Positions 15,871 to 23,073 are shown, counted from the stretch's first letter. The stretch is 41,011 bases of DNA from an archaeon (GCA_021107635.1 JAIOSL010000039.1:1-41011); one strand, 5' to 3'. The notes: generated by a model from the letters alone, not told the origin. A program made the numbers and translations.

Positions 15871-16734
15871 ATGCCAAAAAGAAAAGTTAAAGAAACTAGA
15901 AAAAGACTGATACAAAAACCCTTGTTCAAACCAGAAGAACTAAACATCAAAAAATTAACCCAAAAACCAATCACAATTAAAACCAAAAAGAAACTTGAAC
16001 AAACACAATTATTCAAAAAAAATCCAAATGAAAAAACCCCAAAACATAAAAATAAAAGAAGAATAAGACAAGACCCAAAAGCTCTCCAAGAAGAAATTCA
16101 AAAAGCACTAGGAAAACAAGTAGATAGAGAGTATTATGAAGGAAAATCACTCCAACTTGAAGGATACAAACCAAGCCGATGGACAAGAGGAACCATCCAA
16201 CAAATAGACGAAACAAGCCTTGCAAGCCAAATGATAATCCAAAACCCGAAAGAAGAAAAAAAAACCGCGGAACTGAAAGAACTTGCCAGAAAGAAAAACA
16301 CACCCAATAAATACAAAAATTTAATCAAAGAAATCAAAGGAAAAAAACGTGAACAAAACAACATCCAACTCAAAAAACAAAAAACTAGCCTAGTAGACAA
16401 ACACCTAAACCCGGAAAAATACTATAAAGACAACCCAAAAGGAATCATGCAAGACCTCACCACAACCGAAAAACAAATCGACGAACAAATGAGAGGAAGC
16501 AAAGGCGCAGACAAAATACCCCCACACATAATCGTACAAGAAGACGCAAAATATGAACCAGGCGCATGGACAAGAAGAAACCTTCCAGACCTCAAAGACA
16601 CAAACATAACAAGCCAGAAAATAGAACCAGACCCAGAAACCGAACGATTAAAAAAACTAGTCAGAAAAAAAAACAAAAAAGAAAATAGATTCACAAAACT
16701 ACTGAAAAAATCAAAACAAATTAAAAGACCATAA
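15871..16734 (+). CDS. Very basic protein with an internal duplication, unknown function
   Basis: I do not recognise this 287-residue, Lys/Arg-rich protein without membrane segments. Two units of roughly 85-95 residues resemble each other, at about 68-153 and 188-280. Both run from (D/N)PK through Q(V/I)D to a conserved core: YKPSRWTRGTIQQIDETSLA at 99-118 against YEPGAWTRRNLPDLKDTNIT at 228-247. Both cores are followed by SQ, an acidic Pro segment and a basic LKxLxRKKN helix. The N-terminal 65 residues are a basic arm. It is translationally coupled to the lipoprotein gene. A nucleic-acid-binding role is a guess from charge alone. Confidence 0.6.
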   Translation: MPKRKVKETRKRLIQKPLFKPEELNIKKLTQKPITIKTKKKLEQTQLFKKNPNEKTPKHKNKRRIRQDPKALQEEIQKALGKQVDREYYEGKSLQLEGYKPSRWTRGTIQQIDETSLASQMIIQNPKEEKKTAELKELARKKNTPNKYKNLIKEIKGKKREQNNIQLKKQKTSLVDKHLNPEKYYKDNPKGIMQDLTTTEKQIDEQMRGSKGADKIPPHIIVQEDAKYEPGAWTRRNLPDLKDTNITSQKIEPDPETERLKKLVRKKNKKENRFTKLLKKSKQIKRP

Positions 16735-16751
16735 AATATAATAAGGGCGCT

Positions 16752-16837
16752 GCGGAGGTAGCAAAGCCTGGACCAACGCGCCAGCCTGGAAAGCTGGTGG
16801 GCGCAAGCCCCCGCGAGTTCGAATCTCGTCCTCCGCG
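16752..16837 (+). tRNA. tRNA-Ser (GGA)
   Basis: The acceptor arms GCGGAGG and CCTCCGC pair fully. The anticodon stem CCAGC/GCTGG encloses CTGGAAA, giving anticodon GGA. There is a long class II variable arm (GGGC GCAA GCCC), and the T arm is GCGAG TTCGAAT CTCGT. The discriminator is G, as expected for serine. The D stem is weak (two pairs plus an A/C mismatch). CCA is not encoded and no intron is present. A TATA-like TTAAAAG at 16721-16727, inside the end of the preceding gene, is at a suitable distance. Confidence 0.93.
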
Positions 16838-16891
16838 CTTCATACTCATTGTGAAAAAAGTCTGTGGACCAAAAGGACTAACATGTTACCT

Positions 16892-17485
16892 CTAGAAACA
16901 AGTTACGTTAGGACATTCAACCAAGTCTTCACAACTAATTTTTTCTTGCGTCCCTTTCCTCTTGTATAATTCATAGCAATAAGTACTTTTATGAGGTGAA
17001 TCGGAAGGAACATATTGACAAAAGTTTTGGCATTGAGCTACTTCATAATCGTAATTACCCGAGCTCTTCATAACCTCGATTAATTCTTCCTTAGACAAGT
17101 CACAACCATCACTATAATACCAAGGATCGCTAACTTTATTGGGGTTCCCACCACCAAAATCACACTGGCCAGTCAAGATATTAGTCCTGAAATGATCAGG
17201 AGTTACAGCAGGACTCACAAACGAGGCAGTGCTTAGAACAAACAAAACAACAGAAACAACTATAATCAAAATAAGTGCTGGAACACCAAAAATCACAGCT
17301 TTCTTAGTGTTCTTTGCTTTCACATGCTCAACAAAAAACAACACTAAAGCCAAGATAACAAAAAACATCGCTCCCAAACCAAGCGAGAAACCCACAAAAG
17401 AAACAAAAGAAACTGAATTAAAGTTTATGATTATTGAAATAACCAAAGATACAACTCCAACGAGTATCCAATGCAGCTTGTTCAT
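16892..17485 (-). CDS. Small membrane protein with cysteine-rich outer domain
   Basis: This 197-residue protein has three hydrophobic segments in the first 90 residues (about 4-22, 25-52 and 62-90). A C-terminal domain of about 100 residues, probably extracytoplasmic, follows with eight cysteines (for example CQNFC, CYEL, CPNVTC), suggesting disulfides. No family is recognised. It lies alone on the minus strand. A TATA box 26 bases before the ATG and no Shine-Dalgarno suggest a leaderless mRNA. Confidence 0.65.
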   Translation of the reverse strand: MNKLHWILVGVVSLVISIIINFNSVSFVSFVGFSLGLGAMFFVILALVLFFVEHVKAKNTKKAVIFGVPALILIIVVSVVLFVLSTASFVSPAVTPDHFRTNILTGQCDFGGGNPNKVSDPWYYSDGCDLSKEELIEVMKSSGNYDYEVAQCQNFCQYVPSDSPHKSTYCYELYKRKGTQEKISCEDLVECPNVTCF

Positions 17486-17508
17486 TCTTTTTATCTAAAC
17501 ACTAAACA

Positions 17509-17516
17509 TTAATAAA
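17509..17516 (-). promoter_or_regulatory. TATA box of the leaderless membrane-protein gene
   Basis: On the minus strand TTTATTAA is centred about 27 bases before ATG 17485, the distance at which archaeal transcription starts. The transcript would begin at or next to the start codon, and no Shine-Dalgarno is seen between the two. Confidence 0.55.
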
Positions 17517-17529
17517 GGGTTCCATTATG

Positions 17530-17554
17530 CGACAACCTGGAGGGGAAGGTTGCG
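17530..17554. other. Hairpin-forming intergenic segment
   Basis: CGACAACCT and AGGTTGCG form a stem of about 8 pairs with a bulged A, around the G-rich loop GGAGGGGA. A smaller hairpin follows (GTTGC GAA GCAAAC). The 127-base gap between the two minus-strand genes holds this structure and the terminator-like repeat; no gene or tRNA could be fitted. Confidence 0.35.
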
Positions 17555-17593
17555 AAGCAAACTCATAGCTCCGAACCCCACCCAAAGTTATTG

Positions 17594-17619
17594 CTAAAAC
17601 AAAGCTGTTACTCTAACAG
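17594..17619 (-). terminator. Putative terminator of the minus-strand lipoprotein gene
   Basis: Read on the minus strand, CTGTTA-GAG-TAACAG is a perfect 6-bp hairpin that spans the TAG stop (17615-17613). It is followed by the T-rich CTTTGTTTTAGC. A stem plus T-run directly at the gene end fits an intrinsic terminator, although archaeal terminators need mainly the T-run. Confidence 0.4.
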
Positions 17620-18332
17620 AACTCAGCCTTGCATTCAGCAGGATCATCCGTCATGTCACAATTCTGACACATCATCTCTTTGAACTCATCCATGTCGAAG
17701 TCGTCCTCGCCAGTTCCAGACATGGTATCTCCCAATCCTGCAAACATCTCGCTCATATCAGTGAACGTGACATCACTCGGAAGAACAAACTTAGAGTTGT
17801 CTACAATCCAAGGCCAGCATTGAAAATCATAGTCCACTTCTTGTTCTGCATATGGGTTACCTTCTCCAAGCTCTTTGAGTTCTTCATCAGTCATATTGAT
17901 ATACATCTTTATTCCATTATGCGGATCCATAGAAGACCACGTATAAAACCACTTGTCCTCGGCAATCACGTGTGTGCTTATTTTCTTGCCATCTACTGTA
18001 GCATCCACATCATTACGGGCTTTTTTGCCTGCCACGTATATCACACCAGAAAATGTAACTTCATCATCTGATCCTGAAAAAGTACACCTAATAGAATTAC
18101 CCAATGCTATTAAATCTTGCATGGAACCACTAAAACTCTCTGACTGTGGTGAATCATTTTGTTCACCTGCTCCACTGTCACCAGTTCCGCCTTCACCAGC
18201 TCCACTGGAAGTGCCTGGCTCAGTAGCTTCACCAATCTGGCCTTCATCAGTACATCCAATCATCAATACAGAACAAAGCATCAACAAAGTTAAAAGTGCT
18301 AGCATTCCTGATTTCGTTATATTAATCTTCAT
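17613..18332 (-). CDS. Acidic lipoprotein, unknown function
   Basis: The protein has 239 residues. A signal of 26 residues ends in the lipobox VLMIGC with Cys27 as lipid-modified residue. A Gly/Ser/Glu linker (about 35-65) follows, then a globular domain with FSGVIYVAGKKARNDVDATV and WFYTWSSMDP. The C-terminus is acidic with a cysteine cluster (MMCQNCDMTDDPAECKAEFC). The globular part resembles small secreted archaeal lipoproteins, but I cannot name a family. It is unlinked to the first lipoprotein except by class. Confidence 0.65.
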   Translation of the reverse strand: MKINITKSGMLALLTLLMLCSVLMIGCTDEGQIGEATEPGTSSGAGEGGTGDSGAGEQNDSPQSESFSGSMQDLIALGNSIRCTFSGSDDEVTFSGVIYVAGKKARNDVDATVDGKKISTHVIAEDKWFYTWSSMDPHNGIKMYINMTDEELKELGEGNPYAEQEVDYDFQCWPWIVDNSKFVLPSDVTFTDMSEMFAGLGDTMSGTGEDDFDMDEFKEMMCQNCDMTDDPAECKAEFC

Positions 18333-18335
18333 AAT

Positions 18336-18383
18336 ATCATATCCTAATTTTTAGTGTAGTATTCTTAACTTTAATCTTTAAAA
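18336..18383 (-). promoter_or_regulatory. Promoter and ribosome-binding site of the acidic lipoprotein gene
   Basis: On the minus strand TTTTAAAG (18383-18376) is a TATA box, predicting a start near 18354. AGGATATGAT (18345-18336) resembles the full archaeal Shine-Dalgarno AGGAGGTGAT and ends 3 bases before the ATG at 18332. Confidence 0.5.
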
Positions 18384-18510
18384 CTTTTACTTTTTCAAAG
18401 ATCTGTGGAATATGATTAGATTAATGAGAACTGCCATAAACAGATAAGGTGCACAGGACTTACAGCTGGACAAACACATAAAACATCAACCAACACAAGG
18501 ATAGAAAGCA

Positions 18511-18625
18511 TTTATATACCCCTTCATGCACAATAATAGGACACGGGCGAGCCCTCTCGGCGCAGACCTCGAAACACCACTGTTTTTGAGTCAAATCGCC
18601 TTCAATTACACAAAGTGATGCATAT
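18511..18625 (+). promoter_or_regulatory. Promoter and structured leader of the uS13 operon
   Basis: The TATA box TTTATATA (18511-18518) predicts a transcript start near 18540 and a leader of about 85 bases. That is long for this genome, where most promoters give short or no leaders. The leader begins with an unusually GC-rich stretch (18542-18570). It contains a hairpin CTCGAAAC/GTTTTTGAG (18568-18575 with 18582-18590, one bulge). AAGTGATG precedes ATG 18626. An autoregulatory role for uS13, uS4 or uS11 is possible but unproven. Confidence 0.55.
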
Positions 18626-19156
18626 ATGGCAAAAAAAGAGAATACTCCAAAAGAAGAACCAAAAAAAGCTCCAGTAAAAAGAGACATGAGAAACATAATC
18701 AGGATAGCAGGAAAAGACCTGAATGGAGACTATCCAATTCAAAGAGCTCTACTAGACGTAAAAGGAGTAGGTTTCACACTATCAAGAGCCATGACCAAAA
18801 AAATCACTGAAAAATTATCCATAGAACCAGAAACAAAACTAAGCTCGCTTGACGAAGAACAACTCAAAGCACTAACCGACATAGTAACAAGCCCACAAAA
18901 ATACGGAATTCCCTCATACCTACTAAACCGAAGAAAATCAAGGGAAACCGGAGAAGACGTACACTTAACAGGTCACGACCTAGACTTTAAAGTCCAAGAA
19001 GACAAAGGCCTCGAAAAGAAGATAGCCAGCTACAAAGGAATTCGTCATCAACTAGGCCTCACAGTTAGAGGACAACGCACACGCACATCAGGACGAAAAG
19101 GTGGCACAGTCGGAGTGCAAAAAACCGCTAAAATGAAGAAGGCACAGAAGAGGTAA
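18626..19156 (+). CDS. rps13: Ribosomal protein uS13
   Basis: This 176-residue small-subunit head protein begins with a Lys/Pro/Glu-rich extension of about 18 residues (MAKKENTPKEEPKKAPVK). The core follows: NIIRIAGKDLNGDYPIQRAL, DVKGVGFTLSRAM and the C-terminal SYKGIRHQLGLTVRGQRTRT. It heads the second ribosomal operon (uS13-uS4-uS11-Rpo3) behind its own promoter. The gene end AAG AGG TAA supplies AGAGG for uS4. Confidence 0.96.
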   Translation: MAKKENTPKEEPKKAPVKRDMRNIIRIAGKDLNGDYPIQRALLDVKGVGFTLSRAMTKKITEKLSIEPETKLSSLDEEQLKALTDIVTSPQKYGIPSYLLNRRKSRETGEDVHLTGHDLDFKVQEDKGLEKKIASYKGIRHQLGLTVRGQRTRTSGRKGGTVGVQKTAKMKKAQKR

Positions 19157-19160
19157 TTTG

Positions 19161-19769
19161 ATGGGACACCCTAGAAGACTAAGAAAAAAATACGCGACGC
19201 CCAGACACCCTTACCGCAAGGAAAGAATCGAAGAAGAAAACAAGCTCAAACACGAATACGGCCTGAAAAACAATAGAGAAATATGGAAAACCAAAAGTGA
19301 AATCAGGAAGTACAGAGCACAAGCAAGAAAAATCCAAGCAGAAACAACCGAAAAACGAGCCCAACTAGAAAAAGAATTAATGACCAAAATGAAGAAAATG
19401 GGACTCGTAATAGAAGGTGGTCTCGACGAAGTGCTTTCACTAACAGTCAAAAGTCTCTTAGACAGAAGACTCCAAACAATCATATTCAGGAAAGGACTAG
19501 CAAAAAGCATGAAACAATCACGTCAAATCATTACACACGGACACATCCAAATAAACGGAAGAAAAATAAACGTTCCAAGCTATACCGTACAAGTAAACGA
19601 AGAAACCACAATAGAATACCACGGAGAAATGCCAGTCCTAGAACCAACACCAGAACCACAACCAGAAGAAACTATAATTCCAGTAGAAACCAAACCATCC
19701 GTGCCAGCACCAAGAGAGATATCAACAAAACCAAAAATTCCTGGACCAATCGGAGGTGAAAAGCAATGA
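19161..19769 (+). CDS. rps4: Ribosomal protein uS4
   Basis: From ATG 19161 the protein has 202 residues. The N-terminus [20 protein letters not shown] is diagnostic of archaeal uS4. The S4 RNA-binding domain is at about 103-150 ([40 protein letters not shown]). After residue 160 there is a Pro/Glu-rich extension ([11 protein letters not shown], later PSVPAPREI) that looks disordered and is longer than usual. It starts 4 bases after the uS13 stop and overlaps uS11. Confidence 0.95.
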   Translation: MGHPRRLRKKYATPRHPYRKERIEEENKLKHEYGLKNNREIWKTKSEIRKYRAQARKIQAETTEKRAQLEKELMTKMKKMGLVIEGGLDEVLSLTVKSLLDRRLQTIIFRKGLAKSMKQSRQIITHGHIQINGRKINVPSYTVQVNEETTIEYHGEMPVLEPTPEPQPEETIIPVETKPSVPAPREISTKPKIPGPIGGEKQ

Positions 19770-20155
19770 AAAAATACAACTGGGGTATAGCACACATATT
19801 TGCTTCATCAAATAACACAATAATCACAATCACTGACTTGACAGGAGCAGAAACAATAGCAAAATGCTCAGGTGGAATGGTAATGGACACAGACAGCAAA
19901 CAAGCATCACCATACGCAGCAATGGCAGCCGCTCAACGCGTCGCAGAAGAAGCAGTAAACAAAGGAATCACCGGCGTTCACATCCGAATCAGAGCTCCAG
20001 GAGGAATCAAAAGCAAACAACCAGGAGCAGGCGCGCAAGCAACGATAAGAGCACTAACCCGTGCAGGTCTTGACATAGGTAAGATAGAAGACGTTACACC
20101 AATACCACACGATGGGACTAAATCTAAAGGTGGTAAAAGAGGTAGAAGAGTATGA
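19766..20155 (+). CDS. rps11: Ribosomal protein uS11
   Basis: This 129-residue small-subunit platform protein contacts mRNA near the E site. The motifs are clear: [40 protein letters not shown] and [20 protein letters not shown]. The end [16 protein letters not shown] is conserved. The start overlaps the uS4 stop, with GGTGA just upstream. The end forms an ATGA overlap with the Rpo3 gene. Confidence 0.97.
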   Translation: MKKYNWGIAHIFASSNNTIITITDLTGAETIAKCSGGMVMDTDSKQASPYAAMAAAQRVAEEAVNKGITGVHIRIRAPGGIKSKQPGAGAQATIRALTRAGLDIGKIEDVTPIPHDGTKSKGGKRGRRV

Positions 20156-20925
20156 GCAAAAAGCTAAAACTGGAAATCCTGAAACAAGAAAATAATTACA
20201 TGAAATTCTTATTAACAAACACAGAACCAGCAATGGCAAACGCCCTGAGAAGAACCATACTCGGAGAAGTTCCAGTAATGGCAATAGAAGATCTGGTAAT
20301 ATATGAAAACACCTCTCCGGTCTTTGATGAATACTTAGCACACAGACTAGGACTGATACCATTAACAACAGACCTCAAAACATACAAAGATCCTGCTAGC
20401 TGCTGTGGAGGCAACTGTTCATCATGCAGCGCCACGCTAAGCATCGATGAAAGCGGACCAAAAATGATATATTCATCAAGCATAAAAACCACTGACGCAA
20501 AAATCAAACCAGTCAGCGGAAAAATAGTCATAGTAGAACTAATGGCAGGACAACGCCTAAGAGTAGAAGCAAAAGCTATCCTAGGAAAAGGAGAAGACCA
20601 TGCAAAATGGCAAGCAGGAAACGCAGCATACAAATTCCTTCCAACACTTAAACCAATAAAACTAGAAAACCAAGAACAAATAGCAAAAGACTGCCCGAAA
20701 AAAGCACTAGAAGTCAAAAAAGGAAAACTTACACTAGAAAGACCATGGGACTGCAGCATGTGCATGAAATGCAAAGACAAAGGAGCAGAAATAACACAAG
20801 ACGAAACATCAGTAGTATTTAGAGTAGAAACCAATGGCGGCCTAAGCGCGTTTGATGCAACCAAAAAAGCAATAGACCTGCTAAAAGAAAAAAATAAACT
20901 CCTGTCGGAGGAAATAAAAAAATAA
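20152..20925 (+). CDS. rpoD: RNA polymerase subunit Rpo3 (RpoD)
   Basis: Rpo3 pairs with Rpo11 and corresponds to eukaryal Rpb3 and the bacterial alpha subunit. Conserved N-terminal sequence includes [20 protein letters not shown] and [10 protein letters not shown] zinc-loop-like cluster CCGGNCSSC lies at 84-92. A ferredoxin-like insert has Cys181 (CPKKAL) and Cys201/204/207 (CSMCMKC), enough for one 4Fe-4S cluster. The 257-residue length is ordinary. It is followed within 9 bases by tRNA-Leu, so the two are probably co-transcribed. Confidence 0.95.
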   Translation: MSKKLKLEILKQENNYMKFLLTNTEPAMANALRRTILGEVPVMAIEDLVIYENTSPVFDEYLAHRLGLIPLTTDLKTYKDPASCCGGNCSSCSATLSIDESGPKMIYSSSIKTTDAKIKPVSGKIVIVELMAGQRLRVEAKAILGKGEDHAKWQAGNAAYKFLPTLKPIKLENQEQIAKDCPKKALEVKKGKLTLERPWDCSMCMKCKDKGAEITQDETSVVFRVETNGGLSAFDATKKAIDLLKEKNKLLSEEIKK

Positions 20926-20934
20926 AATTCAAGT

Positions 20935-21063
20935 GCGGGGGTGTCGGAGCGGTCAAACGAACAAGGTTGAGGGCCTTGTGGCTTAGTGCCTACGCGTGTT
21001 CAAAAAGAAGGGGTTTCACCCCTTTCTAAACCCCAACTGGGTTTGAAACTCACGTCCCCCGCA
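20935..21063 (+). tRNA. tRNA-Leu (GAG) with a T-loop intron
   Basis: Acceptor GCGGGGG/CCCCCGC with discriminator A. The anticodon stem CAAGG/CCTTG encloses TTGAGGG, giving anticodon GAG. There is a long variable arm with stem GGC/GCC. The T stem is GCGTG (20994-20998) and CACGT (21051-21055), but the T loop is interrupted by about 45 bases. Removing 21005-21049 leaves the canonical loop TTCAAAT. The gene lies between Rpo3 and eL18, so the tRNA must be released from an operon transcript. Confidence 0.88.
21005..21049 (+). other. Predicted tRNA-Leu intron at position 59/60
   Basis: TTCA (20999-21002) pairs with TGAA (21044-21047), flanked by three-base bulges AAA (21003-21005) and ACT (21048-21050). 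This is a bulge-helix-bulge core of the kind cut by archaeal tRNA splicing endonuclease. Cutting after the second base of each bulge joins TTCAAA to T. The intron also holds two hairpins, AAGGGG/CCCCTT and AAACCC/GGGTTT. The exact ends are ambiguous by one or two A residues. Confidence 0.75.
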
Positions 21064-21086
21064 TTTCATTTATCAACGGTGACAAG

Positions 21087-21311
21087 ATGGCAAAAATTCA
21101 AGTAAACCTGTGGAAAATCAGCAAAAACACTCAAAAAGGAGATACCATCCTAGTCCTCGGAAAAGTCCTGGGCGATGGCAATTTAGACCACCCAGTTAAC
21201 ATAGCTGCAGAAAGCTTCTCTGAAAGCGCAAAGAAAAAAATAGAAAGCGCTGGAGGAAAGATAATCAGCAAACAAGACGCAGAAAAAGCAAAAGCAAGGC
21301 TGATGAAATGA
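21087..21311 (+). CDS. rpl18e: Ribosomal protein eL18, N-terminally truncated form
   Basis: The protein has only 74 residues, while archaeal eL18 is usually about 115-120. The sequence matches the C-terminal two thirds: VNLWKISKNTQKGDTILVLG, KVLGDGNLDHPVNIAAESFS and KKKIESAGGKIIS. The missing helical N-terminus would have to be encoded where tRNA-Leu lies, so the short form is real and not a start error. GGTGA lies at 21079-21083. Given the intact C-terminal fold it is probably functional. The end overlaps uL13 (ATGA). Confidence 0.85.
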   Translation: MAKIQVNLWKISKNTQKGDTILVLGKVLGDGNLDHPVNIAAESFSESAKKKIESAGGKIISKQDAEKAKARLMK

Positions 21312-21727
21312 AAATCATAGACGCTCAAGGAGCAATACTCGGAAGACTCTCCGCAAAACTAGCTAAAGCACTGCTCAAAGGAGAAAAAATAATCGTAGTA
21401 AATGCAGAACAAGCAATCATGACCGGAAGCATGGACAACATCTACGCTAAATACAAACAACGCTTAGACAGAAGCGACAGAGGCAACCCCACCAAAGGAC
21501 CTCACTTCCCACGCACACCAGACAAATTATTCAAAAGAACAGTAAGAGGAATGCTCAACTACAGAACCGAAAGAGGAAAACGAGCACTAGACAACCTAAA
21601 AGTATATATTGGCACTCCAACTGAATACCAAGAAAAAACAGAAAAACATGATATACGACCTCCAAGAACAGATTATGTCACTATTTCAGAACTCTGTCAA
21701 GAACTTGGATGGAGGGATAGAACATGA
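21308..21727 (+). CDS. rpl13: Ribosomal protein uL13
   Basis: The protein has 139 residues. The motifs are IIDAQGAILGRLSAKLAKAL, the loop VNAEQAIMTGSMDNIYAKYK and FKRTVRGMLNYRTERGKRAL. The uL13-uS9 pair is conserved in all domains. The ATG overlaps the eL18 stop, and the end overlaps uS9. The length is typical of Archaea. Confidence 0.96.
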   Translation: MKIIDAQGAILGRLSAKLAKALLKGEKIIVVNAEQAIMTGSMDNIYAKYKQRLDRSDRGNPTKGPHFPRTPDKLFKRTVRGMLNYRTERGKRALDNLKVYIGTPTEYQEKTEKHDIRPPRTDYVTISELCQELGWRDRT

Positions 21728-22146
21728 CAGCTAAGAAAAAACTCGCAATAGCAAAAGCCAAAAAGAAAAATGCAGTAGCAAGAGTCAGAATAAAACAAGG
21801 TAAAAGTTCATACAAAATAAACGGCGTGCCAATAGAAAACTACAACAACGAACTCGCACGAGAAACCCTTATGATCCCAATAACCATTGCAACCCAAATA
21901 CTAGGAGAAAAAACTTCCACACTAGACATAGACGTAAACGTATCAGGTGGAGGAATAATGGGACAAGCAGAAGCAAGTCAAGTCGCAGTAGCAAAAGCAC
22001 TAGTAGAATACAGTGGAAGCGACAAACTCAAAAAAGCACTACTAGACTACGACAGAACCCTCCTAGTAGATGACGTAAGACGCAAAGAACCAAAAAAATA
22101 TCTGCGAAAAGGCGCAAGAGGACGACCACAAAAAAGTTACAGGTGA
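21724..22146 (+). CDS. rps9: Ribosomal protein uS9
   Basis: This 140-residue protein is known to reach the P-site tRNA anticodon with its C-terminal tail. Motifs: [40 protein letters not shown] and the invariant end [12 protein letters not shown]. The N-terminus has an Ala/Lys-rich opening ([15 protein letters not shown]). ATGA overlap with uL13. Its last codons TAC AGG TGA form the Shine-Dalgarno of Rpo10. Confidence 0.96.
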   Translation: MTAKKKLAIAKAKKKNAVARVRIKQGKSSYKINGVPIENYNNELARETLMIPITIATQILGEKTSTLDIDVNVSGGGIMGQAEASQVAVAKALVEYSGSDKLKKALLDYDRTLLVDDVRRKEPKKYLRKGARGRPQKSYR

Positions 22147-22150
22147 GCAA

Positions 22151-22357
22151 ATGCACATAGCAATACGCTGTTTCACATGCGGAAAATTAATAGGAAACCT
22201 ATGGGAAGACTTCGACAAAAGAACCAAGAAAGGAGAAAACCCAGAAAAAGTCCTGGACGACCTAGGACTAACGCGCTACTGTTGCAGAAGAATGATAATA
22301 AGTCACGTTAATGTCATAGACGACATTAAAAAGTACTCGAAGGGGGCCGTAGGGTAG
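22151..22357 (+). CDS. rpoN: RNA polymerase subunit Rpo10 (RpoN)
   Basis: This 68-residue zinc protein is equivalent to eukaryal Rpb10. The signature is [17 protein letters not shown] near the N-terminus and [15 protein letters not shown] in the middle, so four cysteines can bind zinc. The last five residues KGAVG and the TAG stop extend into tRNA-Pro: bases 22343-22357 belong to both genes. RNase P cleavage at the tRNA 5' end would remove the stop codon from this mRNA. The Rpo6 and enolase genes often found nearby are absent. Confidence 0.93.
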   Translation: MHIAIRCFTCGKLIGNLWEDFDKRTKKGENPEKVLDDLGLTRYCCRRMIISHVNVIDDIKKYSKGAVG

Positions 22358-22437
22358 CTTGGCCCATCCTTCCAGCTATGCTAAACAAGCACTGGATTGG
22401 GGTGCTGGGAACTCGAGTTCAAATCTCGACGGCCCCA
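22343..22437 (+). tRNA. tRNA-Pro (GGG) with an intron at 32/33
   Basis: Acceptor GGGGCCG/CGGCCCC with discriminator A. The T arm is TCGAG TTCAAAT CTCGA. The anticodon stem is CCAGC (22372-22376) and GCTGG (22404-22408), separated by 27 bases. Removing 22378-22397 leaves the loop TTGGGGT with anticodon GGG. The 5' 15 bases overlap the Rpo10 coding sequence, whose TAG stop lies in the D arm. The gene is embedded between Rpo10 and uS2. Confidence 0.9.
22378..22397 (+). other. Predicted 20-base tRNA-Pro intron
   Basis: The precursor shows a textbook bulge-helix-bulge. The central helix is CCAG (22372-22375) with CTGG (22392-22395). The 5' bulge is CTA (22376-22378) and the 3' bulge ATT (22396-22398). 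The inner helix is TGCT/AGCA with loop AAACA, and the outer helix is CCTT/GGGG with wobble pairs. Cuts after the second base of each bulge give the 20-base intron at position 32/33, not the usual 37/38. Confidence 0.85.
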
Positions 22438-22456
22438 CTCAACAAGAGGTGTTCCG

Positions 22457-23071
22457 ATGACAGAAAATATAACCAAAAAAGAAGACGATCTGCTCGTACC
22501 AATAGAAACCTACCTAAAGGCAGGAATACACATAGGCTCACAATATAAAACAGGAAACATGAAACCATACATCTACAAAACCCGCCAGGATGGACTGCAT
22601 GTGCTAGACATACAAAATGTAGATTCTAGATTAAGACAAGCAGCAAACTTCCTAGCAAACTACGAGCCAAACAATATCCTAGTGATAGCAGGAAGAATTT
22701 ATGCTCGCAAACCAGCAAGACAATTTGCAGGAAACATTGGCGCAATGCTCTCAGTAAAACGCTTCGTGCCAGGAACACTAACCAATCCAAAAAACCCAAA
22801 CTTTGTTGAACCAGACCTAGTAATGGTATCAGATCCAGGCGTAGACAAACAAGCAATAATCGAAGCAGTCAAAATCAAAGTTCCAGTAATAGCATTATGT
22901 GATACTAATAACCTGCTCACCAACGTCGACATATGCGTACCAATAAACAACAAAGGCAAAAAAGCACTTGCACTAGCATACTGGCTACTCGCAAGAGAAG
23001 TCATGCTCAAAAGAGAAACAATAAAAAAGAGAAGTGAGTTTAAACCAGTAATAGAAGACTTTGAGGCATAA
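22457..23071 (+). CDS. rps2: Ribosomal protein uS2
   Basis: From ATG 22457 (GAGGTGTT at 22448-22455) the protein has 204 residues. Upstream in-frame codons would run into tRNA-Pro and are rejected. Motifs: YLKAGIHIGSQYKTGNMKPY, VAGRIYARKPARQFA-like sequence here IAGRIYARKPARQFA, and VIALCDTNNLLTNVDICVPI. The C-terminus SEFKPVIEDFEA is short and lacks the long acidic tail seen in some Archaea. uS2 joins the small subunit late. Memo follows after 2 bases. Confidence 0.95.
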   Translation: MTENITKKEDDLLVPIETYLKAGIHIGSQYKTGNMKPYIYKTRQDGLHVLDIQNVDSRLRQAANFLANYEPNNILVIAGRIYARKPARQFAGNIGAMLSVKRFVPGTLTNPKNPNFVEPDLVMVSDPGVDKQAIIEAVKIKVPVIALCDTNNLLTNVDICVPINNKGKKALALAYWLLAREVMLKRETIKKRSEFKPVIEDFEA

Positions 23072-23073
23072 AA

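Noticed and set aside
17521-17580. A tRNA or tRNA fragment in the G-rich hairpin segment
   Set aside because: No acceptor stem or T-loop motif could be fitted on either strand.
18526-18618. A 30-codon frame from ATG 18526 ending in TGA inside the uS13 ribosome-binding site, as a leader peptide
   Set aside because: The TATA box at 18511-18518 puts the transcript start near 18540, after this ATG, and the codons are unlike those of neighbouring genes.
21005-21049. The tRNA-Leu insert as an assembly error or degenerate pseudogene
   Set aside because: All stems pair, and removal of the insert restores a canonical T-loop with a bulge-helix-bulge at the junction.
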